From NCBI GenBank assembly GCA_035645145.1, contig DASQNC010000025.1, positions 434,001-498,000 of the forward strand: a stretch of 64,000 nt of DNA, written 5' to 3'. Below the pieces are notes generated by a model, which saw nothing but the letters and a program-made list of their open reading frames with translations, was not told the DNA's origin and made no database searches. The number at the start of each line of letters is the position of its first letter. The first letter of the stretch is position 1. This document shows positions 28,345-39,308 of this stretch, in pieces. The position numbers were made by a program, and so were the translations under genes. This DNA is from Azospirillaceae bacterium. Lineage in GTDB: Bacteria; Pseudomonadota; Alphaproteobacteria; Azospirillales; Azospirillaceae.

Positions 28345-29799
28345 TCATTCGCCCTCGTCGGCGGAAAAGCCGTTCTTACCGTCGAAACGGTAGAGGTGCT
28401 CGGTCTTCACGAAGTCCATGCCGGCCTCGGCGAACCGGGCCAGGAGCCTGGCGATGTCGGCATGGGTTGCGGCTTGACCGCTCCCCGAGCCGAAGAACCG
28501 GCAGCGCCAGTGATCGGAGCACCAGGTCCCTGGAATGCCGTCCGGCCACACCTTGAGCCCGCGGTTGGAGATCATGGACAGGTCCAGCCCCTGCCCGCCC
28601 AACGGCTTGACCTTGGCCGCGACGTCCTCCGGCCGGGCGCCGTTCCAATGCAGGAACACATCGACGCCCACCAGATCCTTTTTGGCGCGCTTGGTGGGCG
28701 TGATCGGAATGCCGGACCAACGGTGCTCCCGATCGTCGGAGTAGCTGACGGGGATCAGTTGCTTGGGCAGATCGCCCAGCCGCGCGATCACGGCTTCGGC
28801 GAACACACCCGTCTTGACGCGGCGCTTGGACAGGGTGCGGTCGAAGATGTCGGCGGTGTGGACGCCATCCTCGATCGTCTTGAGCCAGGCATTGTGGATG
28901 CGGGCCGCGGCCTCGCCCTGGCCGATATGGACCAGCATCTGCACCGCCGCCTGGAGCAGGCCGGACGGGTTGGCGATCTGTTGGCCGGCGATGGTCGGGG
29001 CGGAACCGTGGATCGCCTCGAACATGGCGCACTTGTCGCCAATGTTGGCCGAACCGGCGAGCCCGACCGAACCCGCGATCTGTGCGGCGACGTCGGAGAT
29101 GATGTCGCCGTACAGGTTCAGCGTCACGATCACGTCGAACATCTCGGGCGTATCGGCCAAGCGGGCCGTGCCGATGTCGATGATCAGGCTGTCGCTCTCG
29201 ATCTCGGGGTATTCCTGCGCGACCTCCTTGAACACCTTGTGAAACTCACCGTCGGTGAGCTTCATGATGTTGTCCTTCACGAAGGCCGTCACCTTCTTGC
29301 GGTGATGCGCGCGGGCATATTCGAAGGCGTAGCGCACGATGCGCTCGCAGCCCGGCCGCGAGATCAGCTTCAGCGACTGGAAAACCTCGTCGGTCTGCCG
29401 GTATTCGATGCCGGCGTACAGGTCCTCCTCGTTCTCGCGGACGATCACCACGTCCATCTTCGGGTGCTTGGTCTGCACGAAGGGGTGGTACGACACGCAG
29501 GGCCGCACGTTGGAGTAGAGGCCCAGCGCCTTGCGGATGGTCACGTTCAGCGACTTGAAGCCGCCACCCTGCGGAGTGGTGATGGGCGCCTTCAGGAAGA
29601 CCTTGGTCCGTTGCAGCGAAGCCCAGGCGCTGTCCTCGATGCCGGTCGGCGTGCCGCGTTCGTACACCGCCTTACCGATTTCGATCTCTTCGATCGCCAG
29701 GTTCGCGCCGCCTTCCTCGAGGATGCGCAGCGTGGCGTCCATGATTTCGGGGCCGATACCGTCGCCGCGTGCGACGGTGATGGGGGTTGGCTCGGTCAT
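28345..29799 (-). CDS. icd: Isocitrate dehydrogenase, long form with C-terminal extension
   Basis: 484-aa TCA-cycle enzyme (isocitrate to 2-oxoglutarate). The N-terminal 330 residues are the standard isopropylmalate/isocitrate dehydrogenase fold: ARGDGIGPEI, the substrate-Ser loop GGGFKSLNVTIRK, and ENEEDLYAG, then DIISDVAAQIAGSVGLAGSANIG and FEAIHGSAPTIAGQQIANPSG. An extra domain of about 150 aa follows, as in the Rickettsia/Thermus-type enzymes and unlike the shorter E. coli form. Cofactor preference (NADP expected) was not proven from sequence. Confidence 0.95.
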   Translation of the reverse strand: MTEPTPITVARGDGIGPEIMDATLRILEEGGANLAIEEIEIGKAVYERGTPTGIEDSAWASLQRTKVFLKAPITTPQGGGFKSLNVTIRKALGLYSNVRPCVSYHPFVQTKHPKMDVVIVRENEEDLYAGIEYRQTDEVFQSLKLISRPGCERIVRYAFEYARAHHRKKVTAFVKDNIMKLTDGEFHKVFKEVAQEYPEIESDSLIIDIGTARLADTPEMFDVIVTLNLYGDIISDVAAQIAGSVGLAGSANIGDKCAMFEAIHGSAPTIAGQQIANPSGLLQAAVQMLVHIGQGEAAARIHNAWLKTIEDGVHTADIFDRTLSKRRVKTGVFAEAVIARLGDLPKQLIPVSYSDDREHRWSGIPITPTKRAKKDLVGVDVFLHWNGARPEDVAAKVKPLGGQGLDLSMISNRGLKVWPDGIPGTWCSDHWRCRFFGSGSGQAATHADIARLLARFAEAGMDFVKTEHLYRFDGKNGFSADEGE

Positions 29800-29969
29800 C
29801 GTCTGGCACTTCGCTGGTGCGGAAGAATGGGGCGCACGCTACGCGGGCGCGCGAGTCCTTTCAACTACCGCAACCCGATCACATTGCCGCAAACGGTACA
29901 GGCGGGGCGGGCGGCACCGGTTCGGGGGAATACGGGACATCCGTCCGCCCCCCGGACCACCCGTTGTGG

Positions 29970-31157
29970 TCAGTGGTTCAGCTCGCGCATGGCCGAATCC
30001 AGACCTTGCAGCGTCAGCGGGAACATGCGGCCGTCCATCTCGGCTTTGATCATGGCGATGGACTGCGTGTAGTCCCAATAGCGCTGCGGCACGGGATTCA
30101 ACCACGCCGCGTGCTTCCAAGTACCCAGCATACGCCGCAGCCACACCCGCCCGGGCTCGGGGTTCCAGTGCTCGACGCTTCCGCCGGGCTGCGCGATTTC
30201 GTAAGGGCTCATGGACGCGTCACCGACGAACACCAGCTTGTAGTCCGGCCCGTAGGTGTGGATCACATCCCAGGTCGAGGTCCGTTCGGCGTTGCGGCGC
30301 CGGTTGTCCTTCCACACCGATTCATAGACGCAGTTGTGGAAGTAGAAGTGCTCCAGGTGCTTGAACTCCGCCTTGGCGGCGGAGAACAGCTCCTCGGCGA
30401 TGCGTATGTGGTCGTCCATCGATCCACCGACGTCGAGGAACAGCAGCACCTTCACGGAATTGTGCCGCTCCCGCTGCATGCGGATGTCGAGATAGCCGGC
30501 ATTGGCCGCGGTGGAACGGATGGTGCCGGGCAGGTCCAGCTCCTCCGCCGCCCCGGTCCGCGCGAACCTGCGCAGCCGGCGCAGCGCCACCTTGATGTTG
30601 CGCGTGCCCAACTCCACCGTGTCGTCCAGGTTCCGGAACTCGCGCTTGTCCCAGACCTTGACCGCGCGCCGGTGGCGGCTTTCGTGCTGGCCGATGCGCA
30701 CGCCCTCGGGATTGTATCCGTAGGCGCCGAAGGGCGAGGTTCCGGCGGTGCCGATCCACTTCGACCCGCCCTGGTGCCGGCCCTGCTGTTCGCGCAGCCG
30801 TTCGGCCAGGGTCTCCATCAGCTTGTCCCAGCCGCCGAGCGCCTGGATCTGGGCCTTCTCCTCCTCGGTCAGGTGCTTTTCGGCCAAGCGCCGCAACCAC
30901 TCCTCGGGGAGTTCGGCAAACACCTCGCCCAGCGCCTCGCCCAGGGTCTCAAGGCCCCGGAAGACATGCCCGAACACCTCGTCGAAACGGTCGAGGTTGC
31001 GCTCGTCCTTCACCAGCACGGCGCGGGCGAGATAGTAGAAGTCGTCCACACTCCAGCCCGCCACGCCGGCCTTCAGGGCTTCGAGCAGCGCCAGGTATTC
31101 CTTGAGCGAGACGGGTACCCGCGCCTTGCGCAGCTCATAGAAGAAGCTGGTGAACAT
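29970..31157 (-). CDS. CoxE-like von Willebrand factor A domain protein
   Basis: 395 aa. N-terminal helical region with FFYELRKARVPVSLKEYLALLEAL, typical of CoxE/vWA-containing partners of MoxR ATPases, then a basic middle, then a C-terminal vWA domain (about 240-390). Its metal-ion-dependent adhesion site reads DVGGSMD. Such pairs are thought to act as a chaperone/assembly machine; the classical case inserts the CO dehydrogenase cofactor, but no cox structural genes are here. Start at the ATG at 31157. It lies 72 bp downstream of the AAA+ gene on the same strand. Confidence 0.9.
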   Translation of the reverse strand: MFTSFFYELRKARVPVSLKEYLALLEALKAGVAGWSVDDFYYLARAVLVKDERNLDRFDEVFGHVFRGLETLGEALGEVFAELPEEWLRRLAEKHLTEEEKAQIQALGGWDKLMETLAERLREQQGRHQGGSKWIGTAGTSPFGAYGYNPEGVRIGQHESRHRRAVKVWDKREFRNLDDTVELGTRNIKVALRRLRRFARTGAAEELDLPGTIRSTAANAGYLDIRMQRERHNSVKVLLFLDVGGSMDDHIRIAEELFSAAKAEFKHLEHFYFHNCVYESVWKDNRRRNAERTSTWDVIHTYGPDYKLVFVGDASMSPYEIAQPGGSVEHWNPEPGRVWLRRMLGTWKHAAWLNPVPQRYWDYTQSIAMIKAEMDGRMFPLTLQGLDSAMRELNH

Positions 31158-31229
31158 GATCCGGCCTTCCGACGCGCTGTCCGCCCCACCACCCCGTGCC
31201 ATGCTGCCCCGGGAGGGGAAAGGCGTTTG

Positions 31230-32078
31230 TTAATGCCCGTCCCGCTTCTGCAGGAACACCAGCCGTTCGAACAGGTGCACGTCCTGCTCGTTCTTGAGCA
31301 GGGCGCCGTGCAGCGGCGGGATCAGCTTCTTCGGATCCTTCTGCTTAAGCACATCGACCGGAATGTCCTCGATCAACAGCAGCTTCAGCCAGTCGATCAG
31401 TTCCGACGTGGACGGCTTCTTCTTCAGACCCGGAACCTCGCGCACCTCGTAGAACAGCGTCAGCGCCTCGCGCAGCAGGTCCTTTTTCAGGCCCGGGAAG
31501 TGGACGTCGACGATGCGTTCCATCGTCTCGGGATCGGGGAAGCGGATGTAGTGGAAGAAGCAGCGGCGCAGAAACGCGTCGGGCAGCTCCTTCTCGTTGT
31601 TGGACGTGATGACGACGATGGGACGGATCTTCGCCTTCACGGTCTCCTGCGTCTCATAGACGTAGAACTCCATGCGGTCGAGTTCGAGCAACAGGTCGTT
31701 GGGGAACTCGATGTCCGCCTTGTCGATCTCGTCGATCAGCAGGACCGGCCGCTTGGGCGCCTCGAACGCCTCCCACAGCCTGCCCTTCTTGATGTAGTTG
31801 CGGATCTCGTGCACCCGGGGATCGCCGAGCTGGCTGTCACGCAACCGGCTGACCGCGTCGTATTCGTAGAGACCCTGCTGCGCCTTGGTGGTCGATTTGA
31901 TGTGCCAGGTCAGCAGATCGGCGCCGACCGCCTTCGCAATCTCGTGGGCCAGGACCGTCTTGCCGGTGCCCGGCTCGCCCTTCACCAGGAGCGGGCGCTC
32001 GAGCGCGATGGCGGCGTTCACGGCCACACGGAGATCGTCGGTGGCGACGTAGCTTTCGGTCCCTTGGAAACGGGTCAC
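31230..32078 (-). CDS. MoxR-family AAA+ ATPase (CoxD-like)
   Basis: 282-aa AAA+ ATPase. It has Walker A GEPGTGKT at about 34-41, Walker B VLLIDEIDKAD, and sensor 1 VVITSNNEKELPDAFLRRC with the Arg finger region. This is the MoxR/CoxD class, which works with a vWA partner, encoded just downstream. I start it at the GTG at 32078 with AGGAG seven bases upstream; the frame is open to 32327, but that segment overlaps the divergent MFS promoter and has no family match. Confidence 0.92.
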   Translation of the reverse strand: MTRFQGTESYVATDDLRVAVNAAIALERPLLVKGEPGTGKTVLAHEIAKAVGADLLTWHIKSTTKAQQGLYEYDAVSRLRDSQLGDPRVHEIRNYIKKGRLWEAFEAPKRPVLLIDEIDKADIEFPNDLLLELDRMEFYVYETQETVKAKIRPIVVITSNNEKELPDAFLRRCFFHYIRFPDPETMERIVDVHFPGLKKDLLREALTLFYEVREVPGLKKKPSTSELIDWLKLLLIEDIPVDVLKQKDPKKLIPPLHGALLKNEQDVHLFERLVFLQKRDGH

Positions 32079-32274
32079 GCGGGTACTCCTGCTGGCAAGC
32101 GGACGGATCGATGCGGCGATTGGCGAGCATCCTAAGGTTGGAGATTTCCCAAGGAAAGGCGAGCGATCCTTCGACCATTGCCGAAGGGAGGCCTGCGCCG
32201 TCGCGCAAGAAGCGGGTGGGACAAGCCATGGGGCGCCGGCAGTGTGGCCGTCCGTCCGCCGCACGGAGTGTCCG

Positions 32275-33534
32275 ATGCCTCGATCCCGCCCCCCCATTCC
32301 CGCCTTTGCCGCCGCGTCGGCCGGCACCTATTTTGCCGATCAGGCCATCCTGGCCGCCCTGCCATTGGCCGCAGCCCAGGCCGGTGCCGGACCGGGTCTG
32401 ACCGGTGCCCTGGTGGCGGTCCAGGCGGCGGCTTGGCTCCTGGTGTCCCTGCCGGCGGGCGCCCTTGCCGACCGGGCGTCGCGGCGAACGCTGATGTGGG
32501 GCGGCGCCGTGTTGACCCTGCTGGGCGCGGCCCTCGGCGCCATCCTGTTATCAACCGGCCGGGCCCTCCCCCATCCTGCGGCCCCCGATCCCTTGGCCCT
32601 GGGCGGTGCCGCCTTCCTGGCTTCGTCGGGTGTCGTCCTGATGGCGCTTTCGATGTCGGCCCTGCTGCCGACCGTCATTCCCCCGCCAGCCCTGCCCCGG
32701 GCCAATGCCCGCATCGAATTGGCACGGGCAACGGCCATGTTGGCCGCGCCGGCCATTGCAGGAGCGCTGGTGGAAGCGGGACGCGCCGATGCCGCCTTCC
32801 TTGCCGCCGCCGCGGGTGGGTTGGCCGCCATGGCCGCCGTCGCCTTCGTGCCGATGGATCCGGCCGCCGAAAGGTCTCCCCCCGACACGCCGGACCGGCG
32901 TCCGTCCCTCGTCCGGGCGGTACGGGCAGGGGCGGTGTTCGTCGCGGCCAACCCCGTCCTGCGCGGGATCGCGCTGTGCGCAATCTTCTGGAACATGGCC
33001 TTCTTCGCCCTGACCGCCCTGTTCGTCCCTTATGCGACGGGCAGGCTGGGCCTCGACGCCCGCGATATTGGGGTCATATGGTCCGTCTACGGTGCAGGGT
33101 CGTTGGCGGGGGCACTGCTGGCACCGGTCATTGTCGCGCGGGTTCCGGTCGGCGCCGTGCTGCTGTTCGGACCAGGGGTGTCCCTGCTGGCAGTCCTGCT
33201 TCTGGTCGCCGCACCGTCCGGGACCGCCTTCGTGCCCGTGGCAGCCGGTTTCGCCCTGTTCGGGTTCGGACCGATGCTCTGGCTGATCGTGCAAACCAGT
33301 CTGCGTCAGACGATCACCCCACCCGCCCTCATGGGCCGGGTGGGCGCGACCGTGCAATTCGCCATCTACGGGGTGCGGCCGCTCGGTGCGTTGGCTGCCG
33401 GCGCGCTCGCGGCCTCCGTCGGTGTGGAAACGGCGATAGGGTTGCCGGTGGCCCTGTTCGCGGGATCACTGGCGGCGATTGCGATCTCGGGCCTGGGGCG
33501 CATGCGCGGGATGCCGGCCACCGCGGATGCCTGA
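32275..33534 (+). CDS. MFS transporter (MFS_3/EntS-like)
   Basis: About 419 aa with roughly 10-12 hydrophobic helices separated by short loops. The first loop reads PAGALADRASRRTLM, matching the DRxxRR-type MFS signature, and the central loop is Pro/Asp-rich. It resembles exporters of the EntS/MFS_3 group; the substrate is unknown. Start at the ATG at 32275 with GGAGTG upstream, rather than the longer frame from 32242. Convergent with the DUF1127-like gene; a hairpin lies between. Confidence 0.85.
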   Translation: MPRSRPPIPAFAAASAGTYFADQAILAALPLAAAQAGAGPGLTGALVAVQAAAWLLVSLPAGALADRASRRTLMWGGAVLTLLGAALGAILLSTGRALPHPAAPDPLALGGAAFLASSGVVLMALSMSALLPTVIPPPALPRANARIELARATAMLAAPAIAGALVEAGRADAAFLAAAAGGLAAMAAVAFVPMDPAAERSPPDTPDRRPSLVRAVRAGAVFVAANPVLRGIALCAIFWNMAFFALTALFVPYATGRLGLDARDIGVIWSVYGAGSLAGALLAPVIVARVPVGAVLLFGPGVSLLAVLLLVAAPSGTAFVPVAAGFALFGFGPMLWLIVQTSLRQTITPPALMGRVGATVQFAIYGVRPLGALAAGALAASVGVETAIGLPVALFAGSLAAIAISGLGRMRGMPATADA

Positions 33535-33538
33535 ACAC

Positions 33539-33558
33539 GGGGCGGCGGAGGCCGCCCC
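33539..33558. terminator. Hairpin between convergent MFS and DUF1127-like genes
   Basis: Perfect 8-bp stem GGGGCGGC / GCCGCCCC with GGAG loop, 5 bp after the MFS stop and touching the stop of the opposite gene. It probably serves both transcripts, though no long U-run follows. Confidence 0.6.
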
Positions 33559-33825
33559 TCACATTCGGGGTGGATGATCGAACGGGAGTGCTCGATCCGG
33601 TCGGCCCTCAAAACGCGCGGGACGGTCGGTGAACCCGATATCCTGACGAAGCCTTGGCCCCAGTTCGCGCTCGTCGAGCAATGGCCGCCGGGCGAAGGGC
33701 GACAGCAGGTGCATCGCGATCCGGCGGAGCACACCGCGGAGCACGAACGACACGCGGACACCCGAGCGCTCCCGGTCGGCACGGATTGTCCGGATTGCGG
33801 ATGGCACATGCGGGACAACGGTCAT
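33559..33825 (-). CDS. DUF1127-like small basic protein
   Basis: 88 aa, rich in Arg. The stretch LLDERELGPRLRQDIGF near residues 50-66 fits the core of DUF1127 proteins (a helix followed by DIGF/L). In alphaproteobacteria such small Arg-rich proteins affect RNA turnover and phosphate/carbon metabolism. The ATG at 33825 has a clear AGGAG eight bases upstream. It is transcribed divergently from the LysR gene across a 110-bp region with an inverted repeat, so LysR control is plausible. Confidence 0.7.
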   Translation of the reverse strand: MTVVPHVPSAIRTIRADRERSGVRVSFVLRGVLRRIAMHLLSPFARRPLLDERELGPRLRQDIGFTDRPARFEGRPDRALPFDHPPRM

Positions 33826-33900
33826 GTCCGTTACTCCTGGTTAATCGTCATGTCGACGACCCATCCAGGAAATGCGCTGGACTGGCGGACCTTACCAATG

Positions 33901-33930
33901 GAACCTGAAGCAGGATCCATAAGCAGGTTC
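33901..33930. promoter_or_regulatory. Inverted repeat, possible LysR operator
   Basis: GAACCTG at 33901-33907 and CAGGTTC at 33924-33930 form a perfect 7-bp inverted repeat with a 16-bp spacer. The flanks extend the symmetry loosely (ATG before, TAT after). It ends 6 bp before the LysR gene start, in the divergent region. LysR-type regulators usually bind such dyads next to their own promoter. Inferred from position and symmetry only. Confidence 0.5.
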
Positions 33931-33935
33931 TATGG

Positions 33936-34877
33936 ATGAGCCCCGCACCTCCCGCACCCTCCGCCCCGCCTCCCCTGCCTCCGCTCGCCGCCGTCCGCGT
34001 GTTCGAGGCTGCGGCACGACTGGGCAGCTTCACCAGGGCCGCCGGGGAATTGGGAATGACCCAGGCGGCGGTCAGCTACCAGATCAAGATCCTGGAGGAA
34101 CGGGTGGGCGGCCCTCTGTTCCGGCGCCTGCCGCGCCAGGTCGTTCTAACCGAGCTGGGGCAGAGGCTCGCCCCGGCCGTGACGGACGCGCTGGACACGC
34201 TCCGAACGGCGTTCGCCGGGGCCCGGTCGGACGCGGGGACCATCCTGACCATCAGTACCACGCATGCCTTCGCGTCGAACTGGCTGGCCCCACGGCTGGG
34301 GCGGTTCCAACTGGCGCATCCCGGGCTCGCACTCCGGTTGGCCGCCAGCAGCACGCTGGTGGATTTCGGACGTGAGGAGGTCGACGTCGGAATTCGCGCC
34401 GGCCATGGCGATTGGCCGGGGCTGGAAGCGCACCGGATGTTCCCGGTGGAATGCACCCCCTTGTGCAGCCCCGATCTTCTGAAACGGCTGGGCGGGCTTT
34501 CAAAGCCGACGGACTTGTTGAACGCACCGTTGCTGACGCCGTCGGACCCCTGGTGGCGCCTTTGGTTCAAACACGCAGGCGTGGACACCACGGAACTCGA
34601 GGCCATGCCCGGTCTTCGGATCGGCAATCAGCAGATCGAGGGGATGGCAGCCCTCGCGGGCCAGGGTGTCGCCATCCTGTCGCCGGCCCTGTGGTCGGAG
34701 GAGCTGGCGCACGGGCGTCTGGTCCAGCCCTTCGACATTGTGGCCGGCGAGGGGCGCAGCTATTGGCTGGTTTACCCGCGGGCGTACCGCAACACCCCCA
34801 AGATCAGGGTGTTTCGCGAATGGCTCCTCACCGAGGTCTCCGCATCTTCCGCCCTTGTCATACGCGGCAGGCATTGA
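33936..34877 (+). CDS. LysR-family transcriptional regulator (GcvA-like)
   Basis: 313 aa. The N-terminal helix-turn-helix begins at LAAVRVFEAAARLGSFTRAAGELG and continues with MTQAAVSYQIKILEERVGGPLFRR (about 18-65). The C-terminal substrate-binding domain has the GcvA-type features FASNWLAPRLGRFQ, DFGREEVDVGIRAGHG, and GQGVAILSPALW. The effector and targets are unknown; the divergent DUF1127-like gene is the best candidate target. The Pro-rich first 17 residues are unusual. Confidence 0.92.
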   Translation: MSPAPPAPSAPPPLPPLAAVRVFEAAARLGSFTRAAGELGMTQAAVSYQIKILEERVGGPLFRRLPRQVVLTELGQRLAPAVTDALDTLRTAFAGARSDAGTILTISTTHAFASNWLAPRLGRFQLAHPGLALRLAASSTLVDFGREEVDVGIRAGHGDWPGLEAHRMFPVECTPLCSPDLLKRLGGLSKPTDLLNAPLLTPSDPWWRLWFKHAGVDTTELEAMPGLRIGNQQIEGMAALAGQGVAILSPALWSEELAHGRLVQPFDIVAGEGRSYWLVYPRAYRNTPKIRVFREWLLTEVSASSALVIRGRH

Positions 34878-34906
34878 CCAGGTTTGCCGGAATGCAAAAA
34901 CGGAAA

Positions 34907-34926
34907 GGGCGCCCGATCGGGCGCCC
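34907..34926 (+). terminator. Terminator after the LysR gene
   Basis: GGGCGCCC / GGGCGCCC self-complementary stem of 8 bp with GATC loop, preceded by AAAACGGAAA and followed by CTCTTC. It lies between the convergent LysR and 72-aa genes; the A-rich left flank would supply a U-run for the minus-strand transcript. Confidence 0.7.
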
Positions 34927-34958
34927 CTCTTCGCGGTCCGGTGGGATTGGGCGGCCTA

Positions 34959-35177
34959 TCAGGCCGCGGCCTGCAACGGCGCCACCAGCACGTAGCTATC
35001 CCGCTGCTCGTTCAAGCTGGCCAGAAGATCGACCAGGCTTTCGCGGGCGAAGGGGTTAACGGTCGCGGCCATCTTGGCCTCGGTGGCCGTGATGAACTCG
35101 TCCAGAAGATCCTGGTGGATCTGGGCGGCGGCGAAAACGGCGCGGGTCAGGTCGGTGCTGGAGAATTCGGCGGCCAT
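34959..35177 (-). CDS. 72-aa orphan protein with a CtrA box upstream
   Basis: Small, mostly helical, mildly acidic protein with no membrane segment. Visible pattern: TDLTRAVFAAAQIHQDLLDEFI, then ATEAKMAATVNPFARESLVDLLASL, then NEQRDSYVLVAPLQAAA. I do not recognise a family. Supporting reality: an ATG with AAGGGAG seven bases upstream, a terminator downstream, and a full-consensus CtrA box 60-74 bp upstream on the same strand. That suggests cell-cycle-controlled expression. Confidence 0.7.
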   Translation of the reverse strand: MAAEFSSTDLTRAVFAAAQIHQDLLDEFITATEAKMAATVNPFARESLVDLLASLNEQRDSYVLVAPLQAAA

Positions 35178-35236
35178 TGCGGTGTCTCCCTTGTGGGCGG
35201 AGTGCGTTGCGCAGGCCTATTGAGCACCCAGGCCGG

Positions 35237-35251
35237 TTAACAGACTCTTAA
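35237..35251 (-). promoter_or_regulatory. CtrA box, with an embedded GANTC methylation site
   Basis: On the minus strand the sequence is TTAA-GAGTCTG-TTAAC, an exact match to the alphaproteobacterial CtrA consensus TTAA-N7-TTAAC. The spacer contains GAGTC, a CcrM (GANTC) methylation site. It is 60 bp upstream of the ATG of the 72-aa protein. CcrM-dependent control of CtrA promoters is known in Caulobacter; here the combination is inferred from sequence. Confidence 0.7.
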
Positions 35252-35283
35252 TTTTGACCCGCACGACCTTAGCGAATACAGAG

Positions 35284-35312
35284 TACCACCACGCGAATAC
35301 TCAAAGGTGGTA
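35284..35312. other. Inverted repeat between the cupin gene and the CtrA-box promoter
   Basis: TACCACC at 35284-35290 and GGTGGTA at 35306-35312 form a 7-bp inverted repeat with a 15-nt loop, 44 bp beyond the cupin stop. It could be a 3' hairpin of the alaS-cupin transcript or an operator for the small gene. Confidence 0.35.
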
Positions 35313-35355
35313 ATCAAGTGGAGGGGTTGCCCTTCCGCCCACATCGATTTCAACA

Positions 35356-35685
35356 TCAATCCACGACGAACAGCTTCGCACCCACGGCCGTGCGCGACCG
35401 GTGGGGTTCGGCCCCGTCCGCCACCTGATAGGACGAGCCGGGCTTCAGCACGAAGCGCCGGCCGTCCGCCAGCTCGGTTTCCAACTCGCCGTCCAGGACG
35501 AGCAGGATGTGACCCTTGGTGCACCAATGGTCGGCCAAATAACCCGGTGTGTATTCGACCATCCGCACACGCACGTCGCCAAACATGCGCGTGCGCCAGA
35601 ACGCGGCGCCCGTTTCGCCCGGGTGCTCGGTCCGCTCCACCGTGTCCCAGTCGGTGGTGCCGAACGGGATACCGACGATCCGCAT
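35356..35685 (-). CDS. DHCW-motif cupin-fold protein
   Basis: 109-aa single cupin domain. The metal-binding cupin 1 motif region carries ADHWCTKGHILLVLDGE, and cupin 2 has LKPGSSYQVADGAEPHRS. It matches the small cupins with a DHxC/KGH signature. No substrate is known. It starts 28 bp after alaS ends and may be its co-transcribed neighbour. Confidence 0.85.
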   Translation of the reverse strand: MRIVGIPFGTTDWDTVERTEHPGETGAAFWRTRMFGDVRVRMVEYTPGYLADHWCTKGHILLVLDGELETELADGRRFVLKPGSSYQVADGAEPHRSRTAVGAKLFVVD

Positions 35686-35713
35686 CGTTTACTCCTTAAC
35701 CAGATCCGCCCTG

Positions 35714-38374
<2,661 letters not shown>

Positions 38375-38495
38375 CGGGCAGCCCGCAGCGGATGGCGTTT
38401 GTCGGAAAGAGCGGTTCTAGCCGCCCAGTCACGGACTTGTCCAGGGTGGGCGGCCCGACCGGCGTGGCGTTGCAAACGCCGGCCCGCCCGACCGG

Positions 38496-39050
38496 TCAGC
38501 GGGCGAGACCGATATCCGCGAGTTCACACCCGGCTTGGCGGTGGTCCTCGGCCAGGAAATATTCGTCCAATTGCGGCGGCTTCACGTCCGTGCCCGACAG
38601 CATGGCGTGGACCTGGCCACGGTGGTGGATCTGATGCACGAACAGATGGGCCAGAATTCCGCCGGCGGGATCGGGCATCTTTCCGCGCCGGCCACGGTCC
38701 AAATGGACGGTCCGTGCGAGGCCCTCGTCGGTCACCCCGTCGCAAAAGGCGATCAGCCGGCGGTCGGCGGCGGCCTGCGCCGCCCAAAGCGACCGTGCAT
38801 CGTGGTCGGGAACGTATGTCTCGAAAATCGACGCGCCCCGGCCGCCGTCTTCGAGACCGTCCAGGTAGTACAGGTCGACTTCCAGGATGTGGTTGAGGGT
38901 CAGACTGATGGAGGGGAAGAAGCTGGTCCGGGTCGCCGTGAACGCCTCGGGCGAAAGCCGGAGGCAGGCATCGTACAGGCGGCGGTTCGACCAGGCGTTG
39001 TTCCGGGCCATGGCCCGGAAATGACCCACCAGACCGGATGCCCCTTCCAT
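38496..39050 (-). CDS. DinB/YfiT-family metal-binding four-helix protein
   Basis: 184 aa, DinB superfamily. It has the N-terminal helix (HFRAMARNNAWSNRRLYDAC), a metal His in LNHILEVDLYYLDGL, and the C-terminal HQIHHRGQVHAMLSG with the paired His that complete the triad. Such proteins bind a divalent metal and often act as thiol-dependent S-transferases; here no function is established. Start ATG with GGAGG upstream. It lies downstream of recA, but this position alone does not make it SOS-regulated. Confidence 0.9.
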   Translation of the reverse strand: MEGASGLVGHFRAMARNNAWSNRRLYDACLRLSPEAFTATRTSFFPSISLTLNHILEVDLYYLDGLEDGGRGASIFETYVPDHDARSLWAAQAAADRRLIAFCDGVTDEGLARTVHLDRGRRGKMPDPAGGILAHLFVHQIHHRGQVHAMLSGTDVKPPQLDEYFLAEDHRQAGCELADIGLAR

Positions 39051-39075
39051 TGCGACCTCCGCGTCCGCAAACGCT

Positions 39076-39248
39076 TAGGGCACGGAGGGTTTCCACCGGG
39101 GTGCGGACGGGGCGGAGAGACACCCTTCCGGGTGCTCCGGCCGCCATCCCACGCCGCCCCTGGCAGCGGGCCTTCCGGCCCCGGATCCGGTGGTTGGCGG
39201 CCGTCCGCGGCGAACCGCGACCGAGCCGGCAAAACGCTCCGTGCCCTA
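39076..39248 (-). ncRNA. Possible structured RNA in the recA-DinB gap
   Basis: The 258-bp gap between recA and the DinB gene has no ORF of its own but is highly structured. A 12-bp perfect inverted repeat, TAGGGCACGGAG and CTCCGTGCCCTA, closes a 173-nt segment. Inside, read on the minus strand, are GTCGCGG-TTCG-CCGCGGAC, GGGCC-GGAA-GGCCC and CACCC-GGAA-GGGTG hairpins, plus GCTGCC-AGGG-GGCGGC. UUCG and GNRA-type GGAA tetraloops all fall on the minus strand. This suggests an RNA made from that strand, as a 3' product of recA or a leader of the DinB gene. It matches no RNA family I recognise. A GC-rich repeat element is the alternative. Confidence 0.35.
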
Positions 39249-39308
39249 GCTCATGGACCCGGTCCCGGCCAGGGCATACCTGGCGGGATCCGGGCCGGTT
39301 CCCAAGTC

